From Pseudomonadota bacterium (lineage in GTDB: Bacteria; Pseudomonadota; Alphaproteobacteria; Rickettsiales; Rickettsiaceae), in assembly GCA_021804505.1 (NCBI GenBank), contig JAJZHL010000006.1, positions 1 through 14,654 on the forward strand: DNA of 14,654 nt. The letters are read 5' to 3'. Under the pieces are notes generated by a model. It saw only the letters and a list, made by a program, of their open reading frames with translations. It did not search any database and was not told the DNA's origin. A program made the translations under genes and the position numbers. Positions within the stretch are counted from its first letter, which is position 1. Each line of letters starts with the position of its first letter. Shown in pieces: positions 7,059 through 14,654 of the stretch.

Positions 7059-7637
7059 TTAGACCATACCGTCCCAGCTTTTTACTAAGCCGCTATCAAT
7101 ATCAAAAACACTAAGCACTCTTGAGACGGAGTGGTTAACTATGTCATCTATGGTTTGGGGTAAATTATAGAATGCTGGAACTGGTGGAGCTATAATTCCA
7201 CCAAGTTGCGATACTTTTAACATATTTTCTACGTGGCCTGTATGGAGTGGAGTCTCTCTCACCATCAGCACAAGTTTTCTCCGTTCCTTTAAGCAAACTC
7301 CAGCTGCCCTACTAATCAAGTTATCTTCAATACTATTTGCAACGGTACTAAGTGTTCCCATGCTGCAAGGAGCTATGATCATACCGTTTGTCCTAAATGA
7401 TCCACTTGAAATTCTTGCGCCTACATCAGAAATGTTATAATAATAGTCTGCCAAATTTTTTACTTGATCTTGAGAGTAACCTGTCTCATGTGATATAGTA
7501 AGATAGGCAGCATTTGAAATAACTAAGTGACTTTCTACTTTCTGCTGTCTCAAAATCTCAAGTAACCTGATACCATATATGGATCCAGAGGCACCAGTAA
7601 TCGCTACTATGAGTCTTTTTTTGTGATTTTCATCCAT
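7059..7637 (-). CDS. ubiX: Flavin prenyltransferase UbiX
   Basis: UbiX joins dimethylallyl phosphate to reduced FMN, making the prenylated flavin cofactor of UbiD, which decarboxylates the 4-hydroxybenzoate-derived ubiquinone precursor. The protein has 192 residues, the usual length. It shows the FMN-binding N-terminus [10 protein letters not shown] (10-19), APCSMGTLS (89-97), the phosphate-binding RETPLH (127-132), and the C-terminal APPVPAFY (150-157). The ATG at 7635-7637 has AAGGAAA upstream at a workable distance. It is probably transcribed together with the broken phosphatase gene downstream and divergently from the DUF465 gene, 93 bases away. It supplies quinone metabolism feeding the complex I encoded further along. 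Confidence 0.93.
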   Translation of the reverse strand: MDENHKKRLIVAITGASGSIYGIRLLEILRQQKVESHLVISNAAYLTISHETGYSQDQVKNLADYYYNISDVGARISSGSFRTNGMIIAPCSMGTLSTVANSIEDNLISRAAGVCLKERRKLVLMVRETPLHTGHVENMLKVSQLGGIIAPPVPAFYNLPQTIDDIVNHSVSRVLSVFDIDSGLVKSWDGMV

Positions 7638-7730
7638 TTGTAAAATTTCCTTTTTTCACACTATATTTTCTGGTATACGTTAAGAACGGGGCGTATAAAT
7701 TTTAGGTTCAATCATTAATGGAGTTTAGTT

Positions 7731-7907
7731 ATGAAAATAAATAATCACATTCAAAATCTAAAGCAAAAACACCAAGATCTGCAAAAGACTGTGGATACTG
7801 AGCTTTTGTATTTTCCTGATAATACTAGGATTACCTATCTAAAGAAACAAAAATTACAATTAAAAGACAAAATTACCCAGTTGTATCGTGCTTATATGGC
7901 TGTTTAA
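7731..7907 (+). CDS. YdcH-like DUF465 small protein
   Basis: This 58-residue gene is easily missed because of its length. The ATG at 7731 has GGAG at 7720-7723. The sequence is a helical hairpin of DUF465 type: an N-terminal helix with HxxL spacing (LKQKHQDLQKTVDTEL, 10-25), a turn with a proline (YFPDN), and the diagnostic second helix ITYLKKQKLQLKDKITQLYR (34-53), carrying the LKKQKLxLKDxI motif. Small DUF465 proteins are widespread in proteobacteria; no biochemical role is firmly known. The stop is TAA at 7905-7907. It is divergent from ubiX and convergent with the following lipoprotein gene. Confidence 0.8.
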   Translation: MKINNHIQNLKQKHQDLQKTVDTELLYFPDNTRITYLKKQKLQLKDKITQLYRAYMAV

Positions 7908-7940
7908 TAAGATTTACAGCATAAATGTAGAGAGAACCTT

Positions 7941-8123
7941 TTAAGCTAGGTCAAATTTTCTGTTTAGAGGCTTGCGTACACACGGGCTTCTAGCAGCTAT
8001 TGTTTCATCACTTGACTGGTTTGATACACAAGGACTTTTTATTTCATAAGGAGCCCCTGGGGTACATGACAAAAGTTGTATGAGCATAACAAGAAATGCA
8101 GAGAATTTAAAAAAGCGTACCAT
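7941..8123 (-). CDS. Small rickettsial-type lipoprotein
   Basis: I start this at the ATG at 8121-8123 (60 residues) rather than the TTG nine codons upstream, because only the shorter form has a normal signal peptide: MVRFFKFSAFLVMLIQLLSC, with lipobox LLSC and lipid-attached C20. The mature part is only 40 residues and contains a cysteine repeat, KSPCVS and RSPCVRKP, spaced 20 residues apart. Short lipoproteins of this shape are found in Rickettsia (possibly the family called DUF2706, which I could not verify). Function unknown; presumably anchored in the inner or outer membrane. Confidence 0.6.
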   Translation of the reverse strand: MVRFFKFSAFLVMLIQLLSCTPGAPYEIKSPCVSNQSSDETIAARSPCVRKPLNRKFDLA

Positions 8124-8254
8124 TGTTCTTTTTAAGCCAAATATTAACAATTTTAACCCTTAAAACATTAAACTAATATAAGTTAGTTCGCAAGTAGTAT
8201 TATAAGAAAATTACTAAAAATTTTATAATATGGCTTAGTGAATAAGAAATAAAA

Positions 8255-8263
8255 TGATATAAT
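8255..8263 (+). promoter_or_regulatory. Extended -10 promoter of nuoG
   Basis: TGATATAAT is a perfect extended -10 (TGnTATAAT), 25 bases upstream of the nuoG ATG. No good -35 hexamer is present at 17 bases (TTAGTG at 8235-8240), which is usual for extended -10 promoters. Transcription would start near 8270, leaving a leader of about 20 bases. Confidence 0.45.
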
Positions 8264-8288
8264 ATGCCTGGTACAATAATGGTCGATA

Positions 8289-10337
8289 ATGATAAAATTA
8301 ACTATTGATGGTAAAGAAGTAGAAGTGGAAGAAGGTACTACAGTCCTGCGGGCTTGTAGCGCAATTGATATTGAAATTCCCCATTTCTGTTTCCATGAAC
8401 GTTTAAAAATAGCAGGTAATTGCCGTATGTGCCTGGTAGAAATGGAGAAGTCTCCAAAGCCTATCGCCTCATGTGCTATGCCTGTGTCCCAAGGTATGGT
8501 CATACATACTAATACTCCTGTAGTAAAACAAGCAAGAGAAGGGGTGATGGAGTTTCTGCTCATCAATCATCCTCTTGATTGCCCTATTTGTGACCAAGGT
8601 GGAGAGTGCGATTTACAAGATCAAGCATTTAAGTATGGTAAGGGTACTAATAGATTCCACGAGAACAAACGTACCGTTAAAGATAAATATATGGGTCCTT
8701 TGATTAAAACCAATATGACCAGATGTATCCAATGTACAAGGTGTGTGAGATTCGCTACTGATATAGCAGGAATTGAAGAGCTTGGGGCGGTTTATAGGGG
8801 CGAGCATATGGAGATCACTACTTATCTAGAGAAAAGTCTCGATTCCGAATTGTCCGGCAATATGATAGATATTTGCCCTGTTGGAGCATTGAATTCAAAG
8901 CCGTATTCTTTTAAAGCACGAGGGTGGGAGTTAACCCATACTCCTTCTATAGATGTGATGGACGGCCAAGGTTGTAATATCAGAATAGATTCTAGAGGCC
9001 AAGAGGTGATGAGGATATTACCACGGGTAAATGAAGAAATTAACGAAGAGTGGATATCCGACAAGGCAAGGTTTGCGTATGATGGTTTAAAATATCAAAG
9101 ATTAGACACTCCATATATAAGAAAGAATGGCCATCTAGTGGAGGCTTCGTGGGAAGAAGCTATTTGTCTTGTGTCCCAAAAATTAAAAAGTCTGAAAGGG
9201 GAACAAATAGCAGCAATAGCTGGGCCACTTGCTTGCGTGGAATCTATGTATTTACTGAAAAATATGCTGAAAAAACTTGGCTGTAATAATTTTGATAGTA
9301 ATCAGTTTAACTATAAAATCGATACGTCAAGCAGAGGTAATTACTTATTCAACACCACCATCGCTGATTTAGTTAAAGCAGATATGTGTTTGATCATAGG
9401 TGCTAATATACGACAGAATGCTCCTGTGCTTAATGCACGCATTGGAGGGTTACAAAGACAAGGTAAATTAAAAGTAGCTCGTATTGGTAACGTAGATAAC
9501 CAAACTTATCCTATTAATGAGCTAGGTAATGATCCTGAAATTATTAAACAAATAATTAGCGGAGACCATAAATTTGCAAAAGAATTAGGCCGCGCAAAAA
9601 ATCCTGTGATAATTTTAGGAGATGGAGTATATGCTAGAAGCGACGGTTATGCTCTATTATCCCTGATCCATGAGATGATTGATAAATATAAGATAGTCAG
9701 GGATGATTGGAATGGCTTTAATGTATTGCATAACCATGCATCAATGGTTGGTAGTCTAGATATTGGTTTTAGCCCAGTAGGTTGTGGGTATAATATTAGT
9801 GAAATTCTAAGCAAGGCTGAAGCAGGAGGAATTAAATTACTATATTTGCTTGGCAGCGATGAGATTGATATGGATAAAATAAAGCCTGCCTTTGTAGTAT
9901 ATCAAGGTCATCATGGTGATAGCGGCGCTAGTGTTGCAGATGTGATTTTCCCCGCAGCTAGCTATACGGAGCAGGATGCAATATATGTTAATTTTGAGGG
10001 AAGGCCTCAGTATGCTAAAGCAGCAATGCGGCCAGTAGGTAAGGCAAAGGTAGATATACAGATTATCAATGATTTAGCCATTTCTTTAGGTTATAATCTT
10101 AGGATGAGTAATTTAAGCGAAGTGCGAGATAAATTAGCGCAAGAATATCCAATTTTCGCTAATATTTCTAAGATAGTTAAAGGTGAATTTGTGAAGTTTA
10201 CTTCCAAGGATAAATTACTTAAGGATAGTATAGTGACTGAAGCAATAAATTATTATATGACAGACTCAATTAGTAGAGCGTCTGTTACTATGGCAAAATG
10301 TTTGGAAGCAAAGCAAGAAAGGGATAAAGTCGCATGA
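8289..10337 (+). CDS. nuoG: NADH-quinone oxidoreductase subunit G (complex I)
   Basis: NuoG is the large peripheral-arm subunit carrying three or more iron-sulfur clusters between the NADH site and the quinone. All ligands are visible: the ferredoxin-like [2Fe-2S] site C34, C45, C48, C62; the His-Cys cluster N5 at H94, C98, C101, C107; and the [4Fe-4S] cluster N4 at C146, C149, C152, C196. After about residue 215 comes the molybdopterin-oxidoreductase-like domain, which lacks a cofactor in complex I. The 682-residue length is typical of alphaproteobacterial and mitochondrial forms. The start ATG has only a weak binding site. The 3' end overlaps nuoH by ATGA, indicating translational coupling. 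nuoE and nuoF are not upstream in this window. Confidence 0.97.
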   Translation: MIKLTIDGKEVEVEEGTTVLRACSAIDIEIPHFCFHERLKIAGNCRMCLVEMEKSPKPIASCAMPVSQGMVIHTNTPVVKQAREGVMEFLLINHPLDCPICDQGGECDLQDQAFKYGKGTNRFHENKRTVKDKYMGPLIKTNMTRCIQCTRCVRFATDIAGIEELGAVYRGEHMEITTYLEKSLDSELSGNMIDICPVGALNSKPYSFKARGWELTHTPSIDVMDGQGCNIRIDSRGQEVMRILPRVNEEINEEWISDKARFAYDGLKYQRLDTPYIRKNGHLVEASWEEAICLVSQKLKSLKGEQIAAIAGPLACVESMYLLKNMLKKLGCNNFDSNQFNYKIDTSSRGNYLFNTTIADLVKADMCLIIGANIRQNAPVLNARIGGLQRQGKLKVARIGNVDNQTYPINELGNDPEIIKQIISGDHKFAKELGRAKNPVIILGDGVYARSDGYALLSLIHEMIDKYKIVRDDWNGFNVLHNHASMVGSLDIGFSPVGCGYNISEILSKAEAGGIKLLYLLGSDEIDMDKIKPAFVVYQGHHGDSGASVADVIFPAASYTEQDAIYVNFEGRPQYAKAAMRPVGKAKVDIQIINDLAISLGYNLRMSNLSEVRDKLAQEYPIFANISKIVKGEFVKFTSKDKLLKDSIVTEAINYYMTDSISRASVTMAKCLEAKQERDKVA

Positions 10338-11365
10338 GCCTTCCTCTGATGGAATTATTCCATGAATATATCTACCCGTTAATTATAATTGCCTTGAAGA
10401 TAGTAGCTATTACTATACCTCTCTTGTTATGCGTTGCCTACCTAACTTACACTGAACGTAGGGTTATAGGATTGATGCAATTACGAAAAGGCCCAAATGT
10501 TACCGGTCCGTTTGGTTTATTGCAACCAATTGCCGATGCGGTTAAATTGTTATTTAAAGAAACCATTATTCCCACTTCAGCAGATAAAGTATTGTTTACT
10601 TTAGCGCCGATGATTACTTTTATCTTAAGTCTAATTGGCTGGGCGGTCATACCTTTTGATAAGGATTTAGTTCTAGCAAACATAAATGTTGGGGTATTGT
10701 ATGTTTTGGCAATTTCCTCGCTGGGGGTATATGGAATAATCATAGCTGGATGGTCTAGTAATTCCAAATATGCTTTCCTTGGTGCAATACGTTCGTCAGC
10801 TCAAATGATTTCATATGAAGTATCAATAGGACTTGTTATTGTTACTGTATTATTAACTACCGGTACCCTGAATTTATCGGAGATAATAGAAAAACAAAGA
10901 TTAATGCCTTGGTGGATAGATGTTATGCTATTACCTATGGCGGTAGTATTCTTTATATCCGTCCTGGTAGAAACCAATAGACTACCGTTTGATCTGTCCG
11001 AAGCAGAGTCAGAGCTAGTCGCTGGTTACAATGTCGAATATTCCTCCATGGGGTTTGCACTGTTTTTCTTAGGAGAGTATGCGAACATGGTTCTGGTCAG
11101 CGCCATGACTACAGTGTTTTTCTTAGGTGGTTATTTACCGCCCTTTGGCATTGAATTCTTAAGCTTTATCCCGGGCTTTATTTGGTTTGTACTAAAAGTA
11201 GCCTTTTTACTATTCTGCTTCTTATGGATTAGGGCAACATTACCACGATATCGTTATGACCAGTTAATGCGTCTTGGTTGGAAGATATTCTTACCTCTTA
11301 CTCTCTTTTGGGTAGTACTTGTGTCAAGTGTATTAATGTTTACAGGCAATTTACCGAATGGTTAG
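10334..11365 (+). CDS. nuoH: NADH-quinone oxidoreductase subunit H (complex I)
   Basis: NuoH (mitochondrial ND1) is the membrane subunit joining the peripheral arm to the proton-pumping arm and forming much of the quinone tunnel. The 343-residue protein has about eight membrane helices. It shows the conserved first loop with [17 protein letters not shown] (40-56) and the quinone-site region [20 protein letters not shown], with its acidic loop. The N-terminus overlaps the end of nuoG by four bases. In many alphaproteobacteria nuoI follows at once; here it does not, and the next gene has its own promoter, so the rest of complex I must be encoded elsewhere. Confidence 0.97.
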   Translation: MSLPLMELFHEYIYPLIIIALKIVAITIPLLLCVAYLTYTERRVIGLMQLRKGPNVTGPFGLLQPIADAVKLLFKETIIPTSADKVLFTLAPMITFILSLIGWAVIPFDKDLVLANINVGVLYVLAISSLGVYGIIIAGWSSNSKYAFLGAIRSSAQMISYEVSIGLVIVTVLLTTGTLNLSEIIEKQRLMPWWIDVMLLPMAVVFFISVLVETNRLPFDLSEAESELVAGYNVEYSSMGFALFFLGEYANMVLVSAMTTVFFLGGYLPPFGIEFLSFIPGFIWFVLKVAFLLFCFLWIRATLPRYRYDQLMRLGWKIFLPLTLFWVVLVSSVLMFTGNLPNG

Positions 11366-11387
11366 TTATAAGGTAAAAATAATAACC

Positions 11388-11416
11388 TTGACGTTTATAG
11401 ATATGTAATTTATACG
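11388..11416 (+). promoter_or_regulatory. Sigma-70-type promoter of the 109-residue gene
   Basis: TTGACG (11388-11393), a 17-base spacer, then TATACG (11411-11416), with five of six and four of six positions matching. It lies 22 bases after nuoH and 65 bases before the next ATG. The two boxes are themselves inside a partial palindrome (ACGTTTATA ... TATACGT), which might be an operator. Confidence 0.55.
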
Positions 11417-11481
11417 TTAGAAGTGAGGTCAATACACTCTTCCTCATACTCAACGTCGTAAAATCAATTAAGGAGCTCCAT

Positions 11482-11811
11482 ATGGCAGGACATACATTAA
11501 AAAAAGTAAATGTGCAAGCTTTAACTATTGAAGCGGGCCACAGTGTGTTATTTGACCAAGAAACAGAATTTCTAAATAAATCGACAGTGATAACAATGAA
11601 GGCAGGATCTTCTATAAACCTTGAAAAAGGTGCTAAGCCTGTTACACTAACTGAAGTAAGGGCAACTCCTGCTGGAGAAAATCATACATCCTTTAACACA
11701 ATAATATTACAACCGGGTGGTACTTTTTCTGCCCAAGAGAAAGTGCAATTTCAAATTAGCAGTGGTGATAATGTGCCTCTAGCTGGAGATAGTGAAGCAA
11801 AAGGGGAGTAA
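11482..11811 (+). CDS. Hypothetical small protein with three beta-type repeats
   Basis: I do not recognise this family. It has an excellent binding site (AAGGAG at 11470-11475, six bases before the ATG) and its own promoter, so it is likely well expressed. There is no signal peptide and no membrane helix in the 109 residues. Three stretches share one pattern, hydrophobic-x-hydrophobic, then a glycine turn, then alternating hydrophobic residues: LTIEAGHSVLFDQETEF (14-30), ITMKAGSSINLEKGAKP (37-53) and IILQPGGTFSAQEKVQF (74-90). This suggests stacked beta-hairpins or a short beta-roll. The C-terminus is acidic and disordered (SEAKGE). A stable hairpin follows the stop. Confidence 0.6.
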   Translation: MAGHTLKKVNVQALTIEAGHSVLFDQETEFLNKSTVITMKAGSSINLEKGAKPVTLTEVRATPAGENHTSFNTIILQPGGTFSAQEKVQFQISSGDNVPLAGDSEAKGE

Positions 11812-11846
11812 AACTGTATTGGTTCGCCCACTCGGTGACAGAAATT

Positions 11847-11905
11847 AGCAAGGTAAAAAAGCAAGAGCCAATGTACAGCACTCTTTAAATTAGTACCTTG
11901 CTTTT
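11847..11905 (+). terminator. Long-loop hairpin with T-run
   Basis: AGCAAGGTA (11847-11855) pairs perfectly with TACCTTGCT (11894-11902), followed by TTT. Within the 38-base loop AAGAG and CTCTT can pair again, giving a two-tier stem. It lies 36 bases after the 109-residue gene and is probably its terminator, though the large loop is unusual for an intrinsic terminator. Confidence 0.45.
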
Positions 11906-11919
11906 CTATGCTTATTGTC

Positions 11920-11939
11920 ATAAAGGCAATAGCCTTTAT
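11920..11939. repeat. Perfect 8-bp hairpin
   Basis: ATAAAGGC and GCCTTTAT form a perfect stem around the tetraloop AATA. There is no T-run after it. The right arm with the base before it, AGCCTTTAT, recurs directly at 11985-11993, overlapping the next promoter region. Confidence 0.5.
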
Positions 11940-11972
11940 CAGCTCTTCTAGCTAATGTATCTTTATTCAATA

Positions 11973-12001
11973 TTTAAGTTGTATAGCCTTTATGTTATAA
12001 T
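11973..12001 (+). promoter_or_regulatory. Extended -10 promoter before the frameshifted phage-type gene
   Basis: TGTTATAAT (11993-12001) is a perfect TGnTATAAT extended -10 with a weak TTTAAG 17 bases upstream. It would start transcription about 65 bases before the GTG at 12073. Apart from this and the hairpins above, 11812-12072 shows no coding sequence. Confidence 0.4.
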
Positions 12002-12072
12002 GCCTATATTATCTCTAAATATCCTCTACTACGACAGCTTTAGTTGAGCTATTATGGGAGTAATAGATAACT

Positions 12073-12581
12073 GTGAAGAATAATGATATTTTTGTTACAG
12101 ACCATTGCCCTAGGATATCAGCGCAAGCTTTAGATAACAAGCGTGTTGTTAAAATGATTTTGGAAACAGCACAACTCTTAAGTACAGCCATATTTATTAA
12201 TACTAATATGGCTTATGATAATATTTATAAACCCACGCATCTAAAGCATCCATGTACCATTTGGCAGCCTCAACCTTAGGAAACTGGGAATGGTTATTAC
12301 AGCATTTTGTAGCTTTGTGCGAGGAGTATAGCTTTAGGTATTATAAGCGCCATAGATCTGAAGATATATTACCTTATTTATTGGAGTATCGATCAGTCCT
12401 TAAGCCAGGTCTACTTACTTCTTTTGTCAATTGTACAAAATCCGAAGCTATGCAAGTAGATTTTAGGCACCTCGAAGATCCATGTGAGGCTTATAAGAAT
12501 TATCTATTAGCAAATTGGTCTTATGATAAATTACCACCCAAATGGATTCATAGGAAACCCCCTGTATGGTACAGTGAGTAA
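12073..12581 (+). pseudogene. Phage-type conserved hypothetical gene with one frameshift
   Basis: The first frame begins at GTG (12073) with GGGAG upstream and reads NDIFVTDHCPRISAQALDNK then RVVKMILETAQLL and KHPCTIW, then stops. Restoring one G in TGG-CA at 12264 gives TIWAASTLGNWEWLLQHFVA and stays open to 12581. The joined protein has about 169 residues. The pattern FVTDxCP, LDxKRVVKMILETAQLL, HPCxxW, NWxWLLxHFxALCEEYxxRY and NCT is that of a family I remember from phages and scattered bacterial genomes; I know no proven function. One missing base in a G run could be real decay or a sequencing error. Each half on its own lacks the conserved centre. Confidence 0.7.
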
Positions 12582-12592
12582 TGTGTAGTAAT

Positions 12593-12864
12593 ATGACTTA
12601 TAAGGTAGAAAACGCTGAAAAATTTCCTTAAATTAGAACTTCCAAAGAAACAAAGTCTCTTTTTATAAGGTGCACGTAAGAGTGGTAAATCAACCTTTTT
12701 AAAAGAATTATACCCTCATAGTATATATTGAACTTCTTAAAAATGATACGCTGCTTAGCTATGCTAAAAACCCTTCAAGGTTAAGGCATGAAGTTCTGGA
12801 ATATAAACCTGATATTTTACAGTACCCGATAATAATAATGTATACCTTATTAGGTAATATCTAA
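12593..12864 (+). pseudogene. Remnant of an AAA ATPase (DUF4143-type) gene
   Basis: Read across several frames, the segment gives MTYKVENAEK, then FLKLELPKKQSLFL, a stop where family members have Trp, GARKSGKSTFLKELYPHSIY, and after another shift ELLKNDTLLSYAKNPSRLRH then EVLEYKPDILQYPIII. This matches the N-terminus of bacterial ATPases that begin with FLxLELPKKQSLFLWGARKT and carry a P-loop (here 12669-12695). The Walker B (IIDEVQK) and everything after it are missing. At least two shifts and one stop are present, so this is decay and not sequencing noise. Its end runs into the 3' end of the convergent permease gene. Confidence 0.75.
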
Positions 12865-14120
12865 ATATTATTAGAAATGCTACTAATTTTTCGCAGCACT
12901 AGAAGAGCAGGTATAGTAGAAATAATAATAAAAGAAAAAAAGCTTTGCCATCCAAATTCTACAACAATATAGCCTGAAAGGGCGGGGAAAATTGATCTAG
13001 ATAGCCCCATCATAGAAGAAAAAAAGGAGTATTGAGTAGTGCGAAACTTTCCCCTGCACAGAGATGCCATGAAGGCTATATAAGCTGTCATAGCCATTCC
13101 GCCTGTGATACTCTCAAAGCCTACTGCAACAAACAATAATGGTAAGTTTTTACCATAGCTCTCTTGAATAATAAACAATATATGAGATAGTGCGTGTGCT
13201 ATACCAAAGATTAACAGGCTATCTAAAATACTCTTTTTTTTCATAACAAAACTAGCGAGCAATCCGCCTATAATTGCAGCTATTACACCAAAAAATTTAC
13301 CAGTACTTGCTATCTCCAGTTCGTCATAACCGATATACATGAGAAATGGGTTGATCATCATGGTAATAAAATTATCTGGCAATCTATATAGTACAAGAAA
13401 AGTAAGAACCAAAAAAATAAAGGAAGTAGAACCTATAGGCTTAAGCATATGTTGTATAAAACTAAGCAAATAAGTTGGCTTAGAGAGCATTAATTTAATT
13501 TCTGATATTTCATCATTTGCCGATATTAATTTGTTTTTTAGGTGGGACATATTCAAAATCAGAATTAAAGGAAAGCATAATACAGCTGCAGAAAATATCT
13601 TATATATATTGTTCCATCCTATGTATGTTGATAGATATATTGCTCCCGAGCTGGAAATGAGCATCCCTATACGGTAGCCGAAAATATATATACCAGACAC
13701 TGCCCCTTGCGATTCTTGGGTTATAATTTCAGTTCTAAGAGCTCCAAGTATACTGTCCTGGGCAGAGCTTAAAAATGATATAATCGATGCAATAATTGCA
13801 AATAACAATAAATTATGTTGTGGAATTACGAGGCTTAGGACGGAAATAAATAACGATAAAAGTAACTGAATTAATACTATCCAAGATAAACGATGGCCCA
13901 GCAAAACGCTAGCACGACCTAAGGATAGAGTGTCAAAAATTGGTGCCCAGAGAAAATTAATAGAATATGGCAGCAAGATGAAAGCAAAGATACCTATAGA
14001 TTGTAAATCTATATTTTCTTTAGACAGCCAATAGTTTAGCGTGTTACCTGTAATCATTAGAGTAAAACCACTAATCATTCCAAATAAACAAATAATAAAT
14101 AATTTTGAATTATTAAGCAT
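12861..14120 (-). CDS. ampG: AmpG-like MFS muropeptide permease
   Basis: The 419-residue protein has about 12 hydrophobic helices and the AmpG signature at its N-terminus: TGNTLNYWLSKENIDLQSIG (24-43) followed by LPYSINFLWAPIFD (50-63). The next helix pair has SSAQDSILGALRTEIIT, the usual AmpG intracellular acidic/charged loop. AmpG imports anhydro-muropeptides for peptidoglycan recycling; Rickettsia carry several AmpG paralogues, some of which may transport other compounds, so the substrate is uncertain. It starts five bases after the stop of the upstream small gene and is probably co-transcribed with it and radA. It looks intact. Symbol given at family level only. Confidence 0.8.
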   Translation of the reverse strand: MLNNSKLFIICLFGMISGFTLMITGNTLNYWLSKENIDLQSIGIFAFILLPYSINFLWAPIFDTLSLGRASVLLGHRLSWIVLIQLLLSLFISVLSLVIPQHNLLLFAIIASIISFLSSAQDSILGALRTEIITQESQGAVSGIYIFGYRIGMLISSSGAIYLSTYIGWNNIYKIFSAAVLCFPLILILNMSHLKNKLISANDEISEIKLMLSKPTYLLSFIQHMLKPIGSTSFIFLVLTFLVLYRLPDNFITMMINPFLMYIGYDELEIASTGKFFGVIAAIIGGLLASFVMKKKSILDSLLIFGIAHALSHILFIIQESYGKNLPLLFVAVGFESITGGMAMTAYIAFMASLCRGKFRTTQYSFFSSMMGLSRSIFPALSGYIVVEFGWQSFFSFIIISTIPALLVLRKISSISNNI

Positions 14121-14125
14121 CGGTC

Positions 14126-14380
14126 TTAGTTATAAAGTATATTTTGATAGCTTAGTTTCTTAGCTGTCAATAAAGCTGCCTTATCACTTTCCACATTAAT
14201 AAAGATTTTGACCACTTGTGGAAATTCTTCTACTAATTTTTTAAAGATATAATCTAGCACTAACATACCATAATATTTAGTGCTACCAGCTTGATTGATT
14301 AAAATAACGGGCCCTTCGTGCTGCCTCAAAAATTCCCGAGCATCATCTAGATTTTCTACAATATAAATATCGGCTTCCAT
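14126..14380 (-). CDS. Hypothetical protein between radA and the AmpG-like gene
   Basis: I do not recognise a named family. The 84 residues from the ATG at 14378-14380 alternate strands and helices: IYIVENLDDAREFLRQHEG, PVILINQAG (about 25-33), KYYGMLVLDYIFKKLVEEF (35-53), VVKIFINVESDKAALLTAKK (56-75). This looks like a compact alpha/beta fold. The binding site before this ATG is poor (only A/T bases), and the frame is open upstream for 13 more codons to a TAG, beyond which coding-like sequence continues (next entry). The expressed form may therefore be a downstream restart or nothing at all. Confidence 0.55.
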   Translation of the reverse strand: MEADIYIVENLDDAREFLRQHEGPVILINQAGSTKYYGMLVLDYIFKKLVEEFPQVVKIFINVESDKAALLTAKKLSYQNILYN

Positions 14381-14494
14381 TTTTAAACGAGACAGCGAAT
14401 TTTGCAGGTTTCGTTTGTGCTAACCTATTAGTATACGTTCTGCAAACTCGCCTTGAAGTTCAACCGCCTGGTTTAATCTGGAAGCCGCTATCAT
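14381..14494 (-). pseudogene. Upstream part of the same gene, cut off by an in-frame TAG
   Basis: In the same frame as the 84-residue product, ATG at 14492-14494 opens MIAASRLNQAVELQGEFAER then ILIG, then TAG (14420-14422), then HKRNLQNSLSRLK running into the downstream ATG. The composition and helix pattern look continuous across the stop, suggesting an original protein of about 122 residues with one nonsense mutation. A GTG at 14504-14506, overlapping the radA stop (TAGTG), is another possible start. Confidence 0.5.
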
Positions 14495-14505
14495 AGGTGC
14501 CTGCA

Positions 14506-14654
14506 CTATATTAAATCCTTTAATTCTGTTAGGTTGCTAATAGGATGCATTAAATTGTTATCTAACTTCTCCAGCCTAGAGCAGATTAGTTTATTAAAAC
14601 CTAATTTCGTTGCCTCTTTTATTCGTGCTTCCGTACCATTAACTTTTCGTATTT
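14506..14654 (-). CDS. radA: DNA repair protein RadA, C-terminal end only
   Basis: The partial frame encodes VNGTEARIKEATKLGFNKLI then CSRLEKLDNNLMHPISNLTE and LKDLI before TAG at 14506-14508. This is the end of the Lon-like domain of RadA (Sms), matching the family pattern ...R(I/L)KEAxKLGFxxxI......I..L.DL. RadA is a RecA-like branch-migration helicase in homologous recombination. The ATPase, zinc-finger and KNRFG parts would lie beyond the window edge. Only 49 residues are visible, so intactness cannot be judged. Confidence 0.75.
   Translation of the reverse strand, partial: IRKVNGTEARIKEATKLGFNKLICSRLEKLDNNLMHPISNLTELKDLI

Noticed and set aside
8183..8566. Minus-strand open frame across the nuoG start
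   Set aside because: Antisense to the cysteine-ligand region of nuoG, which is certain; no domain and no binding site.
11820..11845. tRNA-like GGTTCG segment
   Set aside because: No acceptor stem, anticodon arm or CCA-compatible 3' end could be folded around it.
5294..14422. Recoding of TAG as a sense codon
   Set aside because: Two in-frame ambers with coding-like continuation suggested it, but nuoH and radA both end in TAG as normal stops, and relatives use the standard code.
1..14654. CRISPR array, rRNA genes, complete insertion sequence
   Set aside because: No regularly spaced repeats, no rRNA-like blocks and no transposase frame on either strand.

Overview
The window looks like a chromosomal segment of an obligate intracellular alphaproteobacterium of the family Rickettsiaceae. 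The evidence is strong AT bias in third positions and spacers, Rickettsia-like ParB, EttA, NuoG/NuoH, AmpG-type MFS and RadA sequences, a tiny rickettsial-style lipoprotein, and a high share of decaying genes. A TalC/FSA-type transaldolase next to parB is not what I expect in classical tick- or louse-borne Rickettsia. It points, by inference only, to a Torix-group ('Tisiphia'), Megaira-like or other basal lineage.

Layout. (1) 1-3990, + strand: a tight run of parB (5' end outside the window), a TalC-type transaldolase, a stand-alone GyrI-like effector-binding protein, ettA and a short TatB-like membrane protein. (2) 3991-7058: a decay zone. It holds two inverted-repeat elements (4045-4178 and 4931-5046), a CADD/pABA-synthase-like gene broken by two 1-base deletions (4238-4883), a lipoprotein gene cut by an in-frame amber codon (5168-5716), a diverged duplicate of a phosphatase-gene 3' end (5944-6030), a one-TM hypothetical protein, and a frameshifted histidine phosphatase (6433-7019). 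(3) 7059-8123: ubiX on the minus strand, a 58-residue YdcH/DUF465 protein too short for routine ORF calling, and a 60-residue lipoprotein. (4) 8289-11365: intact nuoG and nuoH overlapping by 4 bases. (5) 11366-12864: a small protein with three beta-like repeats and its own promoter and hairpin, a frameshifted phage-type gene, and the remnant of an AAA ATPase. (6) 12861-14654, minus strand: the end of radA, a small gene apparently split by an amber codon, and an AmpG-like MFS permease.

The intact genes are housekeeping: chromosome partition, translation control, respiratory complex I, ubiquinone/UbiD cofactor supply, recombination and muropeptide uptake. The accessory genes between them are mostly broken, most by one or a few lesions. 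I repaired the reading frames by hand. The CADD and phosphatase genes read cleanly once one or two bases are restored, so their loss is recent or the sequence has indel errors. I found no CRISPR array, no rRNA or tRNA gene, no complete insertion sequence and no convincing new multi-gene system.
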